From contig CAYRNW010000004.1 in the NCBI GenBank assembly GCA_964425745.1, positions 1 to 64,000 on the forward strand: a DNA stretch of 64,000 nt. The letters are read 5' to 3'. Both the position numbers and the translations under genes were made by a program. This DNA comes from CALCNS01 sp964425745 (lineage in GTDB: Bacteria; Bacillota; JAAYKD01). Positions 25,749 to 32,862 of this stretch are shown here, in pieces. The stretch's first letter is position 1. Every line of letters starts with the position of its first letter. Under the pieces are notes generated by a model that saw only the letters and a program-made list of their open reading frames with translations, had not been told where the DNA came from and did no database searches.

Positions 25749-27632
25749 TCACTTCACTATCGCGTGGAATTTGCAGGTTTCCATACAGACACCGCACTTG
25801 ATACAAACATCTTGGTCGATCACATAGGGCACACCTTTGGCACCAGAGATAGCATTGACCGGGCACTTCTTAGCACAGAGACCACAGCTCTTACAGAGTT
25901 CCGCTACGACCTGGTAGCAACTTAAGGCTTGGCACTGGTTGGTCGGACATTTTTTATCGAAAACATGGGCGTTGTATTCATCGCGGAAATATTTCATGGT
26001 CGAGAGCACTGGGTTGGGTGCCGTTTTGCCTAAACCGCAAAGGGAGCCGATTTTGACTACATGCGCCAGTTCTTCCAAGAGCTCCAACGACTCCTTCGTG
26101 GCTCGACCCTCGGTAATATCTTCAAGCAACCCTAGCATCTGGCGGGTACCTTCTCGGCAGACCACACATTTACCACAGGATTCGTTTTGGGTAAATTGCA
26201 TAAAGAAGCGAGCAATTTGAATCAGACAGGTTTGTTGATTCATTACCACTAAACCACCGGAACCGATCATGGCACCAACGCTTAGCAGGTTATCGTAATC
26301 TAAAGGCATGTCCAAATGCTCTTGGGTCAAACATCCCCCGGAAGGACCACCGATTTGAACCGCTTTAAAATCAGCGCCGCAATTACTGCCATCGTCATTG
26401 ATCACTCCGCCGCCGATATCAACAATGATTTCGCGCAAGGTGGTGCCAAAGGGAACTTCAATCAATCCTGTATGCGCCACATGGCCAGTAAGAGCAAAGG
26501 TCTTGGTGCCGCTGGATTTAGCAGTGCCTTTGGCTGCGTAGTTTTCTACCCCCATTTGCATGGCTACCGGAACCGTCGCTAGGGTTTCTACGTTATTGAT
26601 AACCGTCGGTTTACCAAACAGACCCTTGACAGCCGGGAAGGGGGGTTTCGGCATGGGCATGCCGCGTCGTCCTTCAATGGATGCCATGAGTGCGGTTTCC
26701 TCACCGCAAACAAAAGCCCCGGCACCTTCCATGATGATCATATCGAAGTTCATTGTGCTACCGAAAATTTGTTCTCCCAAGAAACCGGCTTCTTTGGCTG
26801 CCTTGACCGCCAGCTTTAGGCGTTCCACCGCCAAAGGATATTCGGCGCGCACATAAATATAGCCGCAGTTTGCACCAATCGCCTTGGCTGCAATAATCAT
26901 ACCTTCCAAAACACTGTGGGGATTGCCTTCCATGACACAACGGTCCATGAAAGCACCCGGATCTCCCTCGTCGCCGTTGCAAATCACATATTTGGTATCA
27001 TTGACTTGAACGCGGGTCAGATCCCATTTGCGACCGGTTGGGAAGCCACCACCTCCACGGCCACGTAAGCCGGAAGCGGTGATTGCTTGGCAAACCTCTT
27101 GATCGGTCATGTCTAAAACGGCTTTACGTGCCATGGTGTAGCCATCGTGAGCAATGTATTCGTCAATATCTTGGGCATCGATCATACCGCAGAGCTTCAG
27201 GGTGGTGCGCTCTTGTTTGGCATAGAACGGGATGTGTGCGGTATCGGGCAGGGGCTCGCCGGTTTCATCGTCATGAATCAGCAAACGCGGAATCAATTCG
27301 CCTTGTAATAATGTCTTTTCAACAATTTCTTCTACATCGTCCGCTTTGACATGCACATAGAATATGCCTTGCGGATACAGCGTGACCAAGGGGCCCATTT
27401 GGCAAAATCCCTGACAACCGCTCTTGGAAAGGATATAGTCGGCTTGCTCTTTTTGTAAAGCAACGGTGGCTTTTAATCCTTTGGCAGCGATTACTGCTTC
27501 AAAGCGATGGAAAATATCCATAGCTCCGTTGGCAATACAGCCGGTACCGCCGCAAATCACTATTTTTGCTTTATACTGACTCATGCAGTCGTGGTAATGT
27601 TGTTTGCGTTCTTCTAAACTGCTGTGTTGCAT
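25749..27632 (-). CDS. hydB: NADH-binding flavoprotein subunit HydB (NuoF-like)
   Basis: 627 aa. An N-terminal thioredoxin-like [2Fe-2S] domain (CGGTGCIANG ... CQGFCQMGP), the FMN/NAD(H) NuoF core (RGRGGGGFPTGRKW, CNGDEGDPGAFMDR), a [4Fe-4S] site (CGKCVVCREG...C) and two C-terminal [4Fe-4S] ferredoxin motifs (CKSCGLCAKKCP, CIKCGVCMETC). This is the HydB layout of bifurcating hydrogenases, where the flavin splits electrons between NAD and ferredoxin. ATG at 27632 overlaps the hydC end by 19 bp; its AGGAGG site lies inside hydC, so translation is coupled. NuoF of complex I lacks the extra ferredoxin tail. Confidence 0.95.
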   Translation of the reverse strand: MQHSSLEERKQHYHDCMSQYKAKIVICGGTGCIANGAMDIFHRFEAVIAAKGLKATVALQKEQADYILSKSGCQGFCQMGPLVTLYPQGIFYVHVKADDVEEIVEKTLLQGELIPRLLIHDDETGEPLPDTAHIPFYAKQERTTLKLCGMIDAQDIDEYIAHDGYTMARKAVLDMTDQEVCQAITASGLRGRGGGGFPTGRKWDLTRVQVNDTKYVICNGDEGDPGAFMDRCVMEGNPHSVLEGMIIAAKAIGANCGYIYVRAEYPLAVERLKLAVKAAKEAGFLGEQIFGSTMNFDMIIMEGAGAFVCGEETALMASIEGRRGMPMPKPPFPAVKGLFGKPTVINNVETLATVPVAMQMGVENYAAKGTAKSSGTKTFALTGHVAHTGLIEVPFGTTLREIIVDIGGGVINDDGSNCGADFKAVQIGGPSGGCLTQEHLDMPLDYDNLLSVGAMIGSGGLVVMNQQTCLIQIARFFMQFTQNESCGKCVVCREGTRQMLGLLEDITEGRATKESLELLEELAHVVKIGSLCGLGKTAPNPVLSTMKYFRDEYNAHVFDKKCPTNQCQALSCYQVVAELCKSCGLCAKKCPVNAISGAKGVPYVIDQDVCIKCGVCMETCKFHAIVK

Positions 27633-28123
27633 ACGACTTCTGCCTCCTTTGCTTTAATTTCGCGAATCAGTTTCAAGGTTGATTCGGGGGTCATCAGACC
27701 ATGTACCTGGTCGTTGAGCACCACCGCCGGAGCTAAGCCACAAGCACCCAAACAAGCGACCGTTTCCAAGGTAAACAACAGGTCGTCAGTGGTTCGTTTC
27801 TTGGCATTTAAGCCCAACTCTTTTTCAATGGCTTGGATTAAGCCTTCGGATTTCTTAACATGGCAAGCGGTACCATCGCAGACCTTAATCACGTTTTTAC
27901 CCTTCGGAGTCAAGGTAAAATGTGAGTAAAAGGTCGCCACTCCATAAATTGCGGATGTGGAAAGCCCCAATGCAGTGGAAACAAAGGTCATGATTTCTTC
28001 CGGTAAATAAAGATATTCTGCCTGAATCTCCTGTAAGATGGGAATCAACTTGTGGGGATTGCGTTGATGATGCTCCAAAATCTGGCAGACTCGGTCAAAC
28101 TTACTGGCAATTGGATGGTCCAT
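27614..28123 (-). CDS. hydC: [2Fe-2S] subunit HydC (NuoE-like)
   Basis: 169 aa thioredoxin-fold [2Fe-2S] protein, third subunit of the NAD-linked hydrogenase. The cluster ligands are CDGTAC and, after a 36-residue gap, CLGACG. A helical N-terminal domain precedes it. The ATG at 28123 is chosen because GAAGGAGATACAACG stands before it; the frame stays open upstream through the operator and promoter but that extension is not protein-like. It is the first gene of hydC-hydB-hydA, and two palindromic operators flank its promoter. Confidence 0.93.
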   Translation of the reverse strand: MDHPIASKFDRVCQILEHHQRNPHKLIPILQEIQAEYLYLPEEIMTFVSTALGLSTSAIYGVATFYSHFTLTPKGKNVIKVCDGTACHVKKSEGLIQAIEKELGLNAKKRTTDDLLFTLETVACLGACGLAPAVVLNDQVHGLMTPESTLKLIREIKAKEAEVVCNTAV

Positions 28124-28140
28124 CGTTGTATCTCCTTCAT

Positions 28141-28158
28141 TCGATATTGTATTATCGA
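28141..28158. promoter_or_regulatory. Putative redox operator at the hydC start site
   Basis: TCGATAT-TGTA-TTATCGA, an 18-bp site with one mismatch to the perfect form TCGATAT-N4-ATATCGA. It lies 5 bp downstream of the hydC -10 box, over the expected start of transcription, where binding would block the polymerase. Confidence 0.65.
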
Positions 28159-28162
28159 TTTC

Positions 28163-28168
28163 ATTATA
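28163..28168 (-). promoter_or_regulatory. -10 box of the hydCBA promoter
   Basis: TATAAT on the minus strand, 40 bp before the hydC ATG. The -35 region is weak (no TTGACA-like hexamer at 16-18 bp), which suits a regulated promoter. Confidence 0.6.
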
Positions 28169-28198
28169 GGCGATAGTGAAAGATTTCGCTAATATCAA

Positions 28199-28234
28199 AA
28201 GCGTATATCGATATATAGATATCGATATACGCTT
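28199..28234. promoter_or_regulatory. 16-bp-arm palindrome containing the TCGATAT-N4-ATATCGA core
   Basis: Perfect arms AAGCGTATATCGATAT (28199-28214) and their complement (28219-28234) around ATAG. The core matches the rex-promoter palindrome exactly. It is centred about 50 bp upstream of the hydC -10. On the minus strand TTTT follows the hairpin, 17 bp after the lysR stop, so it may also terminate rex-lysR. Confidence 0.7.
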
Positions 28235-28250
28235 ACTGAATTGGTCGGGA

Positions 28251-29114
28251 TTAGGTGTGATCATACTCGGAGTCCCAGGCGTGAATCAAGGCTTCGTGGG
28301 GACTATCGGTGGGCCAAATAATCCAATGCAAGGAGATTTCGGCTTCCTTTAATGGAATTTGCATGATCTTGCTGGGCATCTCTTCTGCTAAACGAGGTAA
28401 GTCTACATAATACGATTGGGGTGTTGCCCGGAGCCAGGTATAGGCGTCTTCTCCATAGAGATCCACCCAGTGCCCTTCTAAATGCGGTAGAAAAGACCAC
28501 TCCTCTTCTTCTTGACGACGAATGCGTTTGCCGGTAGTGATGATTTTCGCCACATCGCTCAAATCCGTCTCTCCCCATTGTGGTTTAGATAAGCTTAGGC
28601 ATGGTTTGACGGCTAACCAGCGACGGTACTGCAATCCCATCCTTCTTAAGCGAGCGGCAATCTCTTCTCCCCGGCTAATGGGATATCGAATCAAACCCAT
28701 ATGTGCCTGGCCTTCGTTGACGCGTTCCAGGACCTCACGATTACTCATCACCCGCACATCCATGTAGGACGGCTGTTTCTCTAGGCCGGCACAGGCAGCT
28801 TGTAAAGCAGACGGCAGTTTGTGACAGTGCACCGTAGCCATAGAAAGGGTGAATTCTTTGGGGGCTTGAAATCCTAAGGTCAGCCGATCCATGGCTGCCA
28901 CAATTTCGGCACCCTCTCGTAAGAAACGGTTTCCTTGCGGAGTCGGAATCATACCGGAGGGGGTCCGTTCAAACAAAGGAATCCCTAACTCCTGCTCTAA
29001 ATCTCGTAAAGCACGGCTCAAATTGGGCTGACTCAAAAACAACTGCTCGGCAGCCCGGGTAATAGAACCTTGGCGCTCAATCTCTAAGCAAAAGCGAATT
29101 TGTTGTACGGTCAC
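28251..29114 (-). CDS. LysR-type transcriptional regulator
   Basis: 287 aa. The N-terminal winged HTH (residues 1-60; GSITRAAEQLFLSQPNLSRALRDLE) is canonical. The effector domain (about 90-287) is divergent. The start GTG at 29114 sits in a GTGA overlap with the rex stop, so the two are co-translated. The operon with rex and the position immediately before hydCBA suggest a second input to hydrogenase expression. The effector is unknown. Usual LysR boxes (T-N11-A) are hard to tell from the AT-rich palindromes here. Confidence 0.87.
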   Translation of the reverse strand: MTVQQIRFCLEIERQGSITRAAEQLFLSQPNLSRALRDLEQELGIPLFERTPSGMIPTPQGNRFLREGAEIVAAMDRLTLGFQAPKEFTLSMATVHCHKLPSALQAACAGLEKQPSYMDVRVMSNREVLERVNEGQAHMGLIRYPISRGEEIAARLRRMGLQYRRWLAVKPCLSLSKPQWGETDLSDVAKIITTGKRIRRQEEEEWSFLPHLEGHWVDLYGEDAYTWLRATPQSYYVDLPRLAEEMPSKIMQIPLKEAEISLHWIIWPTDSPHEALIHAWDSEYDHT

Positions 29115-29785
29115 GATGTCGCTCCTTCGCTCTCTTCTTCTTTATACTGTTGTTTCAAATGCTGGGAAATCATCGCTAAGGAAGCCGCCATGTTTTCGTT
29201 GCGCACGTATACATTGTCTGGCACTTTAAGATTGACCGGTGCAAAATTCCAGATGGCCAAGATACCGCCTTCAACCAACAAATCGCAAACTTCTTGCGCA
29301 TGTGCTGCCGGTACGGTGATAATGCCAATGTGGATTTTCATACGTTGACAGAGATTGACCAGTTTATCCATGGGAAACACATATTTTCCGTCGAGGCTGC
29401 TGTGATGCATGGCAATGTCGGTATCAAAGGCGGCAATAATATTCAAGCCGGCCTCACGAAAGCCCTCATAGGAAAGCAGAGCTTGCCCCAGTTTTCCGGC
29501 CCCCACCAAAACCGCTTCATCCACACTGTGATACCCCAAATGGTCTTCAATGCCCTGAATTAGCTGGGTAATTTCAAATCCAGCACGAGGTTTGCCGCTG
29601 TTGGGACTCACGGCAGCTAAATCCTTGCGCACCTGCACCTCATGCAGGCGTAGATTTGCGGCAATGGTTGCGGCTGAAATATACTTTTCTGTGTTCAAAT
29701 CCAACCCTTGCAAATAATGGAGATAGTCGGGCAAGCGCCGTAAGGTTTGCACTGAAATCGATTTTGCACTCTTCTGCTCCGCCAT
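29111..29785 (-). CDS. rex: Redox-sensing repressor Rex, divergent type
   Basis: 224 aa. The N-terminal winged helix covers about residues 10-80 and the Rossmann domain follows (VGAGKLGQALLSY at about 94-106; AFDTD). Rex binds DNA when NADH/NAD+ is low and lets go on NADH. The usual recognition stretch QVRKDLSxFGxxGxxGxGY is here QVRKDLAAVSPNSGKPRAGF: QVRKDL is kept, but the FG-G-G wing is altered. This goes with operators that differ from the usual TTGTGA/TTGTTAA type. ATG at 29785 follows GAGGAGGGGG. It is autoregulated, judging by the palindrome on its -10. Confidence 0.88.
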   Translation of the reverse strand: MAEQKSAKSISVQTLRRLPDYLHYLQGLDLNTEKYISAATIAANLRLHEVQVRKDLAAVSPNSGKPRAGFEITQLIQGIEDHLGYHSVDEAVLVGAGKLGQALLSYEGFREAGLNIIAAFDTDIAMHHSSLDGKYVFPMDKLVNLCQRMKIHIGIITVPAAHAQEVCDLLVEGGILAIWNFAPVNLKVPDNVYVRNENMAASLAMISQHLKQQYKEEESEGATS

Positions 29786-29820
29786 GTTCCCCCTCCTCGT
29801 GGTAGATTTGTTGATAGATT

Positions 29821-29862
29821 ATTAATCGATATTATTATATCGATTAATGGAGGAATTGTCAA
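29821..29862 (-). promoter_or_regulatory. rex promoter with overlapping 28-bp palindromic operator
   Basis: On the minus strand TTGACA (29857-29862), a 17-bp spacer and TATAAT (29834-29839): full consensus. A perfect palindrome with arms ATTAATCGATAT (29821-29832) and ATATCGATTAAT (29837-29848) covers the -10 and part of the spacer. It holds the core TCGATAT-TATT-ATATCGA shared with the hydC region. Confidence 0.85.
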
Positions 29863-29937
29863 GAATTTCTTAGAAGCAGAGGATTGAGAAACTTGAAATA
29901 AAATTGAATTTTTTTTAAATGTTATTCGATAAAATGA

Positions 29938-29966
29938 TTGACATCGAAAAGCTATGGTAGTATACT
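29938..29966 (+). promoter_or_regulatory. Promoter of the type III toxin-antitoxin locus
   Basis: TTGACA (29938-29943), a 17-bp spacer and TATACT (29961-29966), near consensus. Transcription would begin about 29973, 17 nt before the first antitoxin repeat. Confidence 0.88.
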
Positions 29967-29972
29967 TTAGTT

Positions 29973-30122
29973 GAAGATAGGAAACTATCTCAAATGTTTG
30001 TTGCTCCTCGACATGCAACTAAAATGTGGTCGAGTTCAAATGTTTGTCGCTACTCGATATGCGACTCATTAAAAGGTCGAGTTCAAATGTTAGAAGCTCC
30101 ATTCGCAAGAATGGAGCTTCTA
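29973..30122 (+). ncRNA. CptI-type RNA antitoxin (2.2 tandem repeats plus terminator)
   Basis: Two tandem repeats of 46 nt (29990-30035) and 47 nt (30036-30082) begin TCAAATGTTTGT and end GGTCGAGT. A partial third (TCAAATGTT, 30083-30091) follows. Each repeat can fold as an H-type pseudoknot: GTTGC/GCAAC in repeat 1 becomes GTCGC/GCGAC in repeat 2 (a compensatory change), and the loop CTCGA pairs with the downstream TCGAG. A terminator hairpin (30091-30122) separates the repeats from the toxin gene. This is the known layout of type III systems, in which the toxin RNase cuts the precursor into single-repeat inhibitors. Confidence 0.88.
30091..30122 (+). terminator. Antitoxin-toxin intergenic terminator
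   Basis: A 14-bp perfect stem TAGAAGCTCCATTC/GAATGGAGCTTCTA with a GCAA tetraloop. Only a short GATT follows, so termination should be partial, which sets the usual excess of antitoxin RNA over toxin mRNA. Confidence 0.82.
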
Positions 30123-30139
30123 GATTAAGAGGTACTTTA

Positions 30140-30616
30140 ATGAATACTGGGCATTTTTACTATATTGAAGATCAATATTTCTTGGATTTTCAAGATTCTC
30201 AGCTTATGAAACACAAAGAAACAGTAGACGGCATATTACATAATCGCCCCTGTTTTTATGCATTTGAAGATTCTAGAACTGGCCTCTACTGGATGATACC
30301 AATTTCATCCCAACTTGATAAATTCCGGGAGCATCAAAGGAAGAAAATATTGAAATACGGAATTTGTGACACGATCGTTTTTGGCAATGTGCTGGGGTAT
30401 GAAAAAGCCTTTTTAATCCAAAACATGTGTCCTGTAACGAAAGGCTATATAGATTGTGAATATATAGAAGCCAAGACCAATCTTCCGGTTCGTGTAGATG
30501 GTTCATTGGAAAATGAGATCATTACAAAGGCAAAGAAGGCACTTGCATTACAGCGAAAAGGGGTTGGATTAATCTTCCCCGATGTTCTGAAAATTGAATC
30601 TATGCTTCTAAAGTGA
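30140..30616 (+). CDS. Type III toxin of the CptN/ToxN family (endoribonuclease)
   Basis: 158 aa. The N-terminal pattern GHFYYIEDQYFLDFQD, the middle HNRPCFYAFEDSRTGLYWMIPISSQ and the C-terminal RKGVGLIFPDVLKIE fit my memory of CptIN-family toxins from Clostridia. Type III toxins are sequence-specific endoribonucleases held inactive by their RNA antitoxin. The ATG at 30140 is preferred (AAGAGG about 8 nt before); an open frame upstream to 30026 runs through the antitoxin repeats and is not protein-like. Such loci stabilise replicons or abort phage infection. Family membership is from recognition, not from a search. Confidence 0.87.
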   Translation: MNTGHFYYIEDQYFLDFQDSQLMKHKETVDGILHNRPCFYAFEDSRTGLYWMIPISSQLDKFREHQRKKILKYGICDTIVFGNVLGYEKAFLIQNMCPVTKGYIDCEYIEAKTNLPVRVDGSLENEIITKAKKALALQRKGVGLIFPDVLKIESMLLK

Positions 30617-30687
30617 TTCATTCTCGAAGTTGCTGAAGATTAAAGGTGCTTTCTTAAAGCCATTCTTAAACGAAAGAGGAAATGGAT

Positions 30688-31152
30688 ATGAATCTTCAAA
30701 CCCCTCGCACCCTCATCCGCCCTTTTCGGTTAACCGATGTAGCCGATTTACATAAAGTCCTCTCCAACACTGAGGTCATGCAATACATCGAACCCCCTTT
30801 CTCCTTTGAAAAAACCGAGGAGTTTATTCGCGACCATGGGCTTTGCAACCCACCTCGCGTTTATGCACTGGAAGACCGAATTAGCGCAACCGTAATCGGG
30901 CACGTGATCTTCCACCCTTACGATGCACAGAGCTACGAGCTTGGCTGGATTTTGCACAAAGATTATTGGGGCAAGGGAATCGCCAGCGAAATCACAGAAG
31001 CTCTCATTCACTATGCAAAGCAACAGAAGATTCAGCAACTCATCCTGGAATGCGATAAAGCACAAACTGCCAGCAAGCGCATTGCAGAAAAGTTCGGTTT
31101 TACACTCATAGCTACGGAAGAAAACCGCGAGATCTATAAACTCATTCTTTAA
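30688..31152 (+). CDS. GNAT N-acetyltransferase, RimJ/RimL-like
   Basis: 154 aa. The opening LQTPRTLIRPFRLTDVADLHKVLS and the acetyl-CoA region YELGWILHKDYWGKGIASEITEALIHYA are typical of the RimJ/RimL branch, which acetylates protein N-termini or small amines. The ATG at 30688 is preferred over the one at 30682, because AGAGGA (30675-30680) is 7 nt from the former and 1 nt from the latter. It stands alone between the toxin gene and the restriction operon, with its own terminator. Substrate unknown. Confidence 0.83.
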   Translation: MNLQTPRTLIRPFRLTDVADLHKVLSNTEVMQYIEPPFSFEKTEEFIRDHGLCNPPRVYALEDRISATVIGHVIFHPYDAQSYELGWILHKDYWGKGIASEITEALIHYAKQQKIQQLILECDKAQTASKRIAEKFGFTLIATEENREIYKLIL

Positions 31153-31178
31153 GTTGGGGATTACCCCAACTTTTTTTG
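31151..31178 (+). terminator. Terminator of the RimJ/L-like gene
   Basis: AAGTTGGGG/CCCCAACTT with loop ATTA, followed by TTTTTTT. Confidence 0.92.
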
Positions 31179-31196
31179 TGTACCGAACGAATCACC

Positions 31197-31225
31197 TTGC
31201 CCCACATCTATTTTCCTGATATAAT
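31197..31225 (+). promoter_or_regulatory. Promoter of the hsd operon
   Basis: TTGCCC (31197-31202), a 17-bp spacer and TATAAT (31220-31225), about 70 bp before hsdM. Confidence 0.75.
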
Positions 31226-31293
31226 TTGGTAGACTAAACAAAACCAGAATCTTTATCGTATAAATCAAAGATAACCACAAAGGAGATATGATT

Positions 31294-32862
31294 ATGGCAA
31301 ACCGAAGCGAACAAGAACGCGCCGAACTTCACCGTACCATTTGGGGCATTGCCAACGACTTACGAGGCAGTGTAGACGGCTGGGATTTTAAGCAATACGT
31401 CCTGGGCATGCTCTTCTACCGTTACATATCGGAGAACTTGTCCGCCTACATCAACCGCATTGAATGGGAAACCGGCAACACAAGCTTCAACTATGCCAAC
31501 CTCTCCGACCCAGAAGCAGAAGCCGCTCGGAATGACATTGTCAGCACCAAGGGCTTCTTTATTCTGCCCAGCCAACTCTTTGAAAACTTACGACAACGTG
31601 CTGCCAACGATGAGAACCTCAACGAAAGTTTAGAGCGCATCTTCAACAGCATAGAAGCTTCTGCCCAAGGCACTGACAACGAAGCCAACTTCTGTGGGCT
31701 CTTCGACGACATCGATGTCAACAGCAACAAACTTGGTCCCACCGTTGCCAAGCGTAACGAAAAGTTGGTTAAGCTGATGAATGGTGTCGGCATGATGAAA
31801 ACCGGGGACTACCAAGACAACACCAACGACGCCTTCGGCGATGCCTATGAATTCCTGATGGGCATGTATGCTTCCAACGCCGGTAAAAGTGGTGGCGAGT
31901 ATTACACCCCTCAAGAAGTCTCAGAACTGCTGACCCGCTTGACCTTAGTGGACAAAACCGAGGTCAACAAAGTCTACGACCCCGCCTGTGGCTCGGGCTC
32001 ACTGCTGCTCAAATTTGCCAAAATCCTCGGCAAAGAAAACGTGCGCCAAGGCTTCTTTGGGCAAGAGATCAACATCACCACCTACAATCTCTGCCGGATC
32101 AACATGTTTTTACACGATATTGACTACGACAACTTCAGCATTGCCCATGGAGATACCCTCACCGACCCCCTGCATTGGGACGATGAACCCTTTGAAGCAA
32201 TTGTCTCCAATCCCCCTTACTCCATTAAATGGGATGGCGACAGCAACCCGTTGCTCATCAACGACCCGCGCTTCTCACCCGCCGGAGTCTTAGCACCCAA
32301 ATCAAAAGCAGACTTAGCCTTTATTATGCATAGCTTATCCTGGCTGGCAACCAATGGTACAGCCGCGATTGTCTGCTTCCCCGGCATCCTTTACCGAGGT
32401 GGTGCCGAGCAAAAGATTCGTAAATACTTGGTCGACATCAACTATATTGATTGCATCATCCAACTACCCAGCAACCTCTTCTTTGGCACCAGCATTGCCA
32501 CATGCATTATGGTCCTAAAGAAATCGAAACGCGACAACACCACCCTCTTCATCGACGCCTCACAAGAATTCACCAAAGCCACCAATAGCAACAAACTGGA
32601 AGAAACCCACATTGAAAAGGTGGTTGCCGCCTTTACCACAAGGCAAGACAGCCAACATTTCTGCAAGGTTATTGACAACAACCGCATAGCTGAAGAGAAC
32701 TACAACCTCTCGGTCTCCACCTATGTAGAACAAGAAGACACCCGAGAAGTGATTAATATTGTAAAACTTAACGCCGAAATTGATCGCATCGTTGCTCGAA
32801 GCGAAGTCTTACGCAAAGAAATCGCAACGATTATTGCTGAGATTGAAGGTGAAGAAGAATGA
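31294..32862 (+). CDS. hsdM: Type I restriction-modification methyltransferase subunit HsdM
   Basis: 522 aa N6-adenine methyltransferase of a type I system. The N-terminal HsdM helical domain is at about 10-130 (LRGSVDGWDFKQYVLGMLFYRYIS). The SAM-binding motif is DPACGSGSLLLKF and the catalytic motif is NPPY in IVSNPPYSIKW. ATG at 31294 follows AAGGAG at 7 nt; the in-frame ATG at 31288 is too near that site. It overlaps hsdS by 4 bp, so hsdM-hsdS-hsdR are co-translated. It acts with HsdS to methylate a bipartite target. Confidence 0.95.
   Translation: MANRSEQERAELHRTIWGIANDLRGSVDGWDFKQYVLGMLFYRYISENLSAYINRIEWETGNTSFNYANLSDPEAEAARNDIVSTKGFFILPSQLFENLRQRAANDENLNESLERIFNSIEASAQGTDNEANFCGLFDDIDVNSNKLGPTVAKRNEKLVKLMNGVGMMKTGDYQDNTNDAFGDAYEFLMGMYASNAGKSGGEYYTPQEVSELLTRLTLVDKTEVNKVYDPACGSGSLLLKFAKILGKENVRQGFFGQEINITTYNLCRINMFLHDIDYDNFSIAHGDTLTDPLHWDDEPFEAIVSNPPYSIKWDGDSNPLLINDPRFSPAGVLAPKSKADLAFIMHSLSWLATNGTAAIVCFPGILYRGGAEQKIRKYLVDINYIDCIIQLPSNLFFGTSIATCIMVLKKSKRDNTTLFIDASQEFTKATNSNKLEETHIEKVVAAFTTRQDSQHFCKVIDNNRIAEENYNLSVSTYVEQEDTREVINIVKLNAEIDRIVARSEVLRKEIATIIAEIEGEEE

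Noticed and set aside
28124..28264. N-terminal extension of hydC
   Set aside because: It would translate the palindromic operators and the promoter; a good GAAGGAG site points to the ATG at 28123.
29990..30091. CRISPR-like short array
   Set aside because: The repeats are directly adjoining with no spacers, fold as pseudoknots, and precede a toxin gene with a terminator between; this is a type III antitoxin.
30026..30139. An open frame running into the toxin gene from upstream
   Set aside because: It passes through the antitoxin repeats and the terminator hairpin, is not protein-like, and has no ribosome site; the toxin start at 30140 does.
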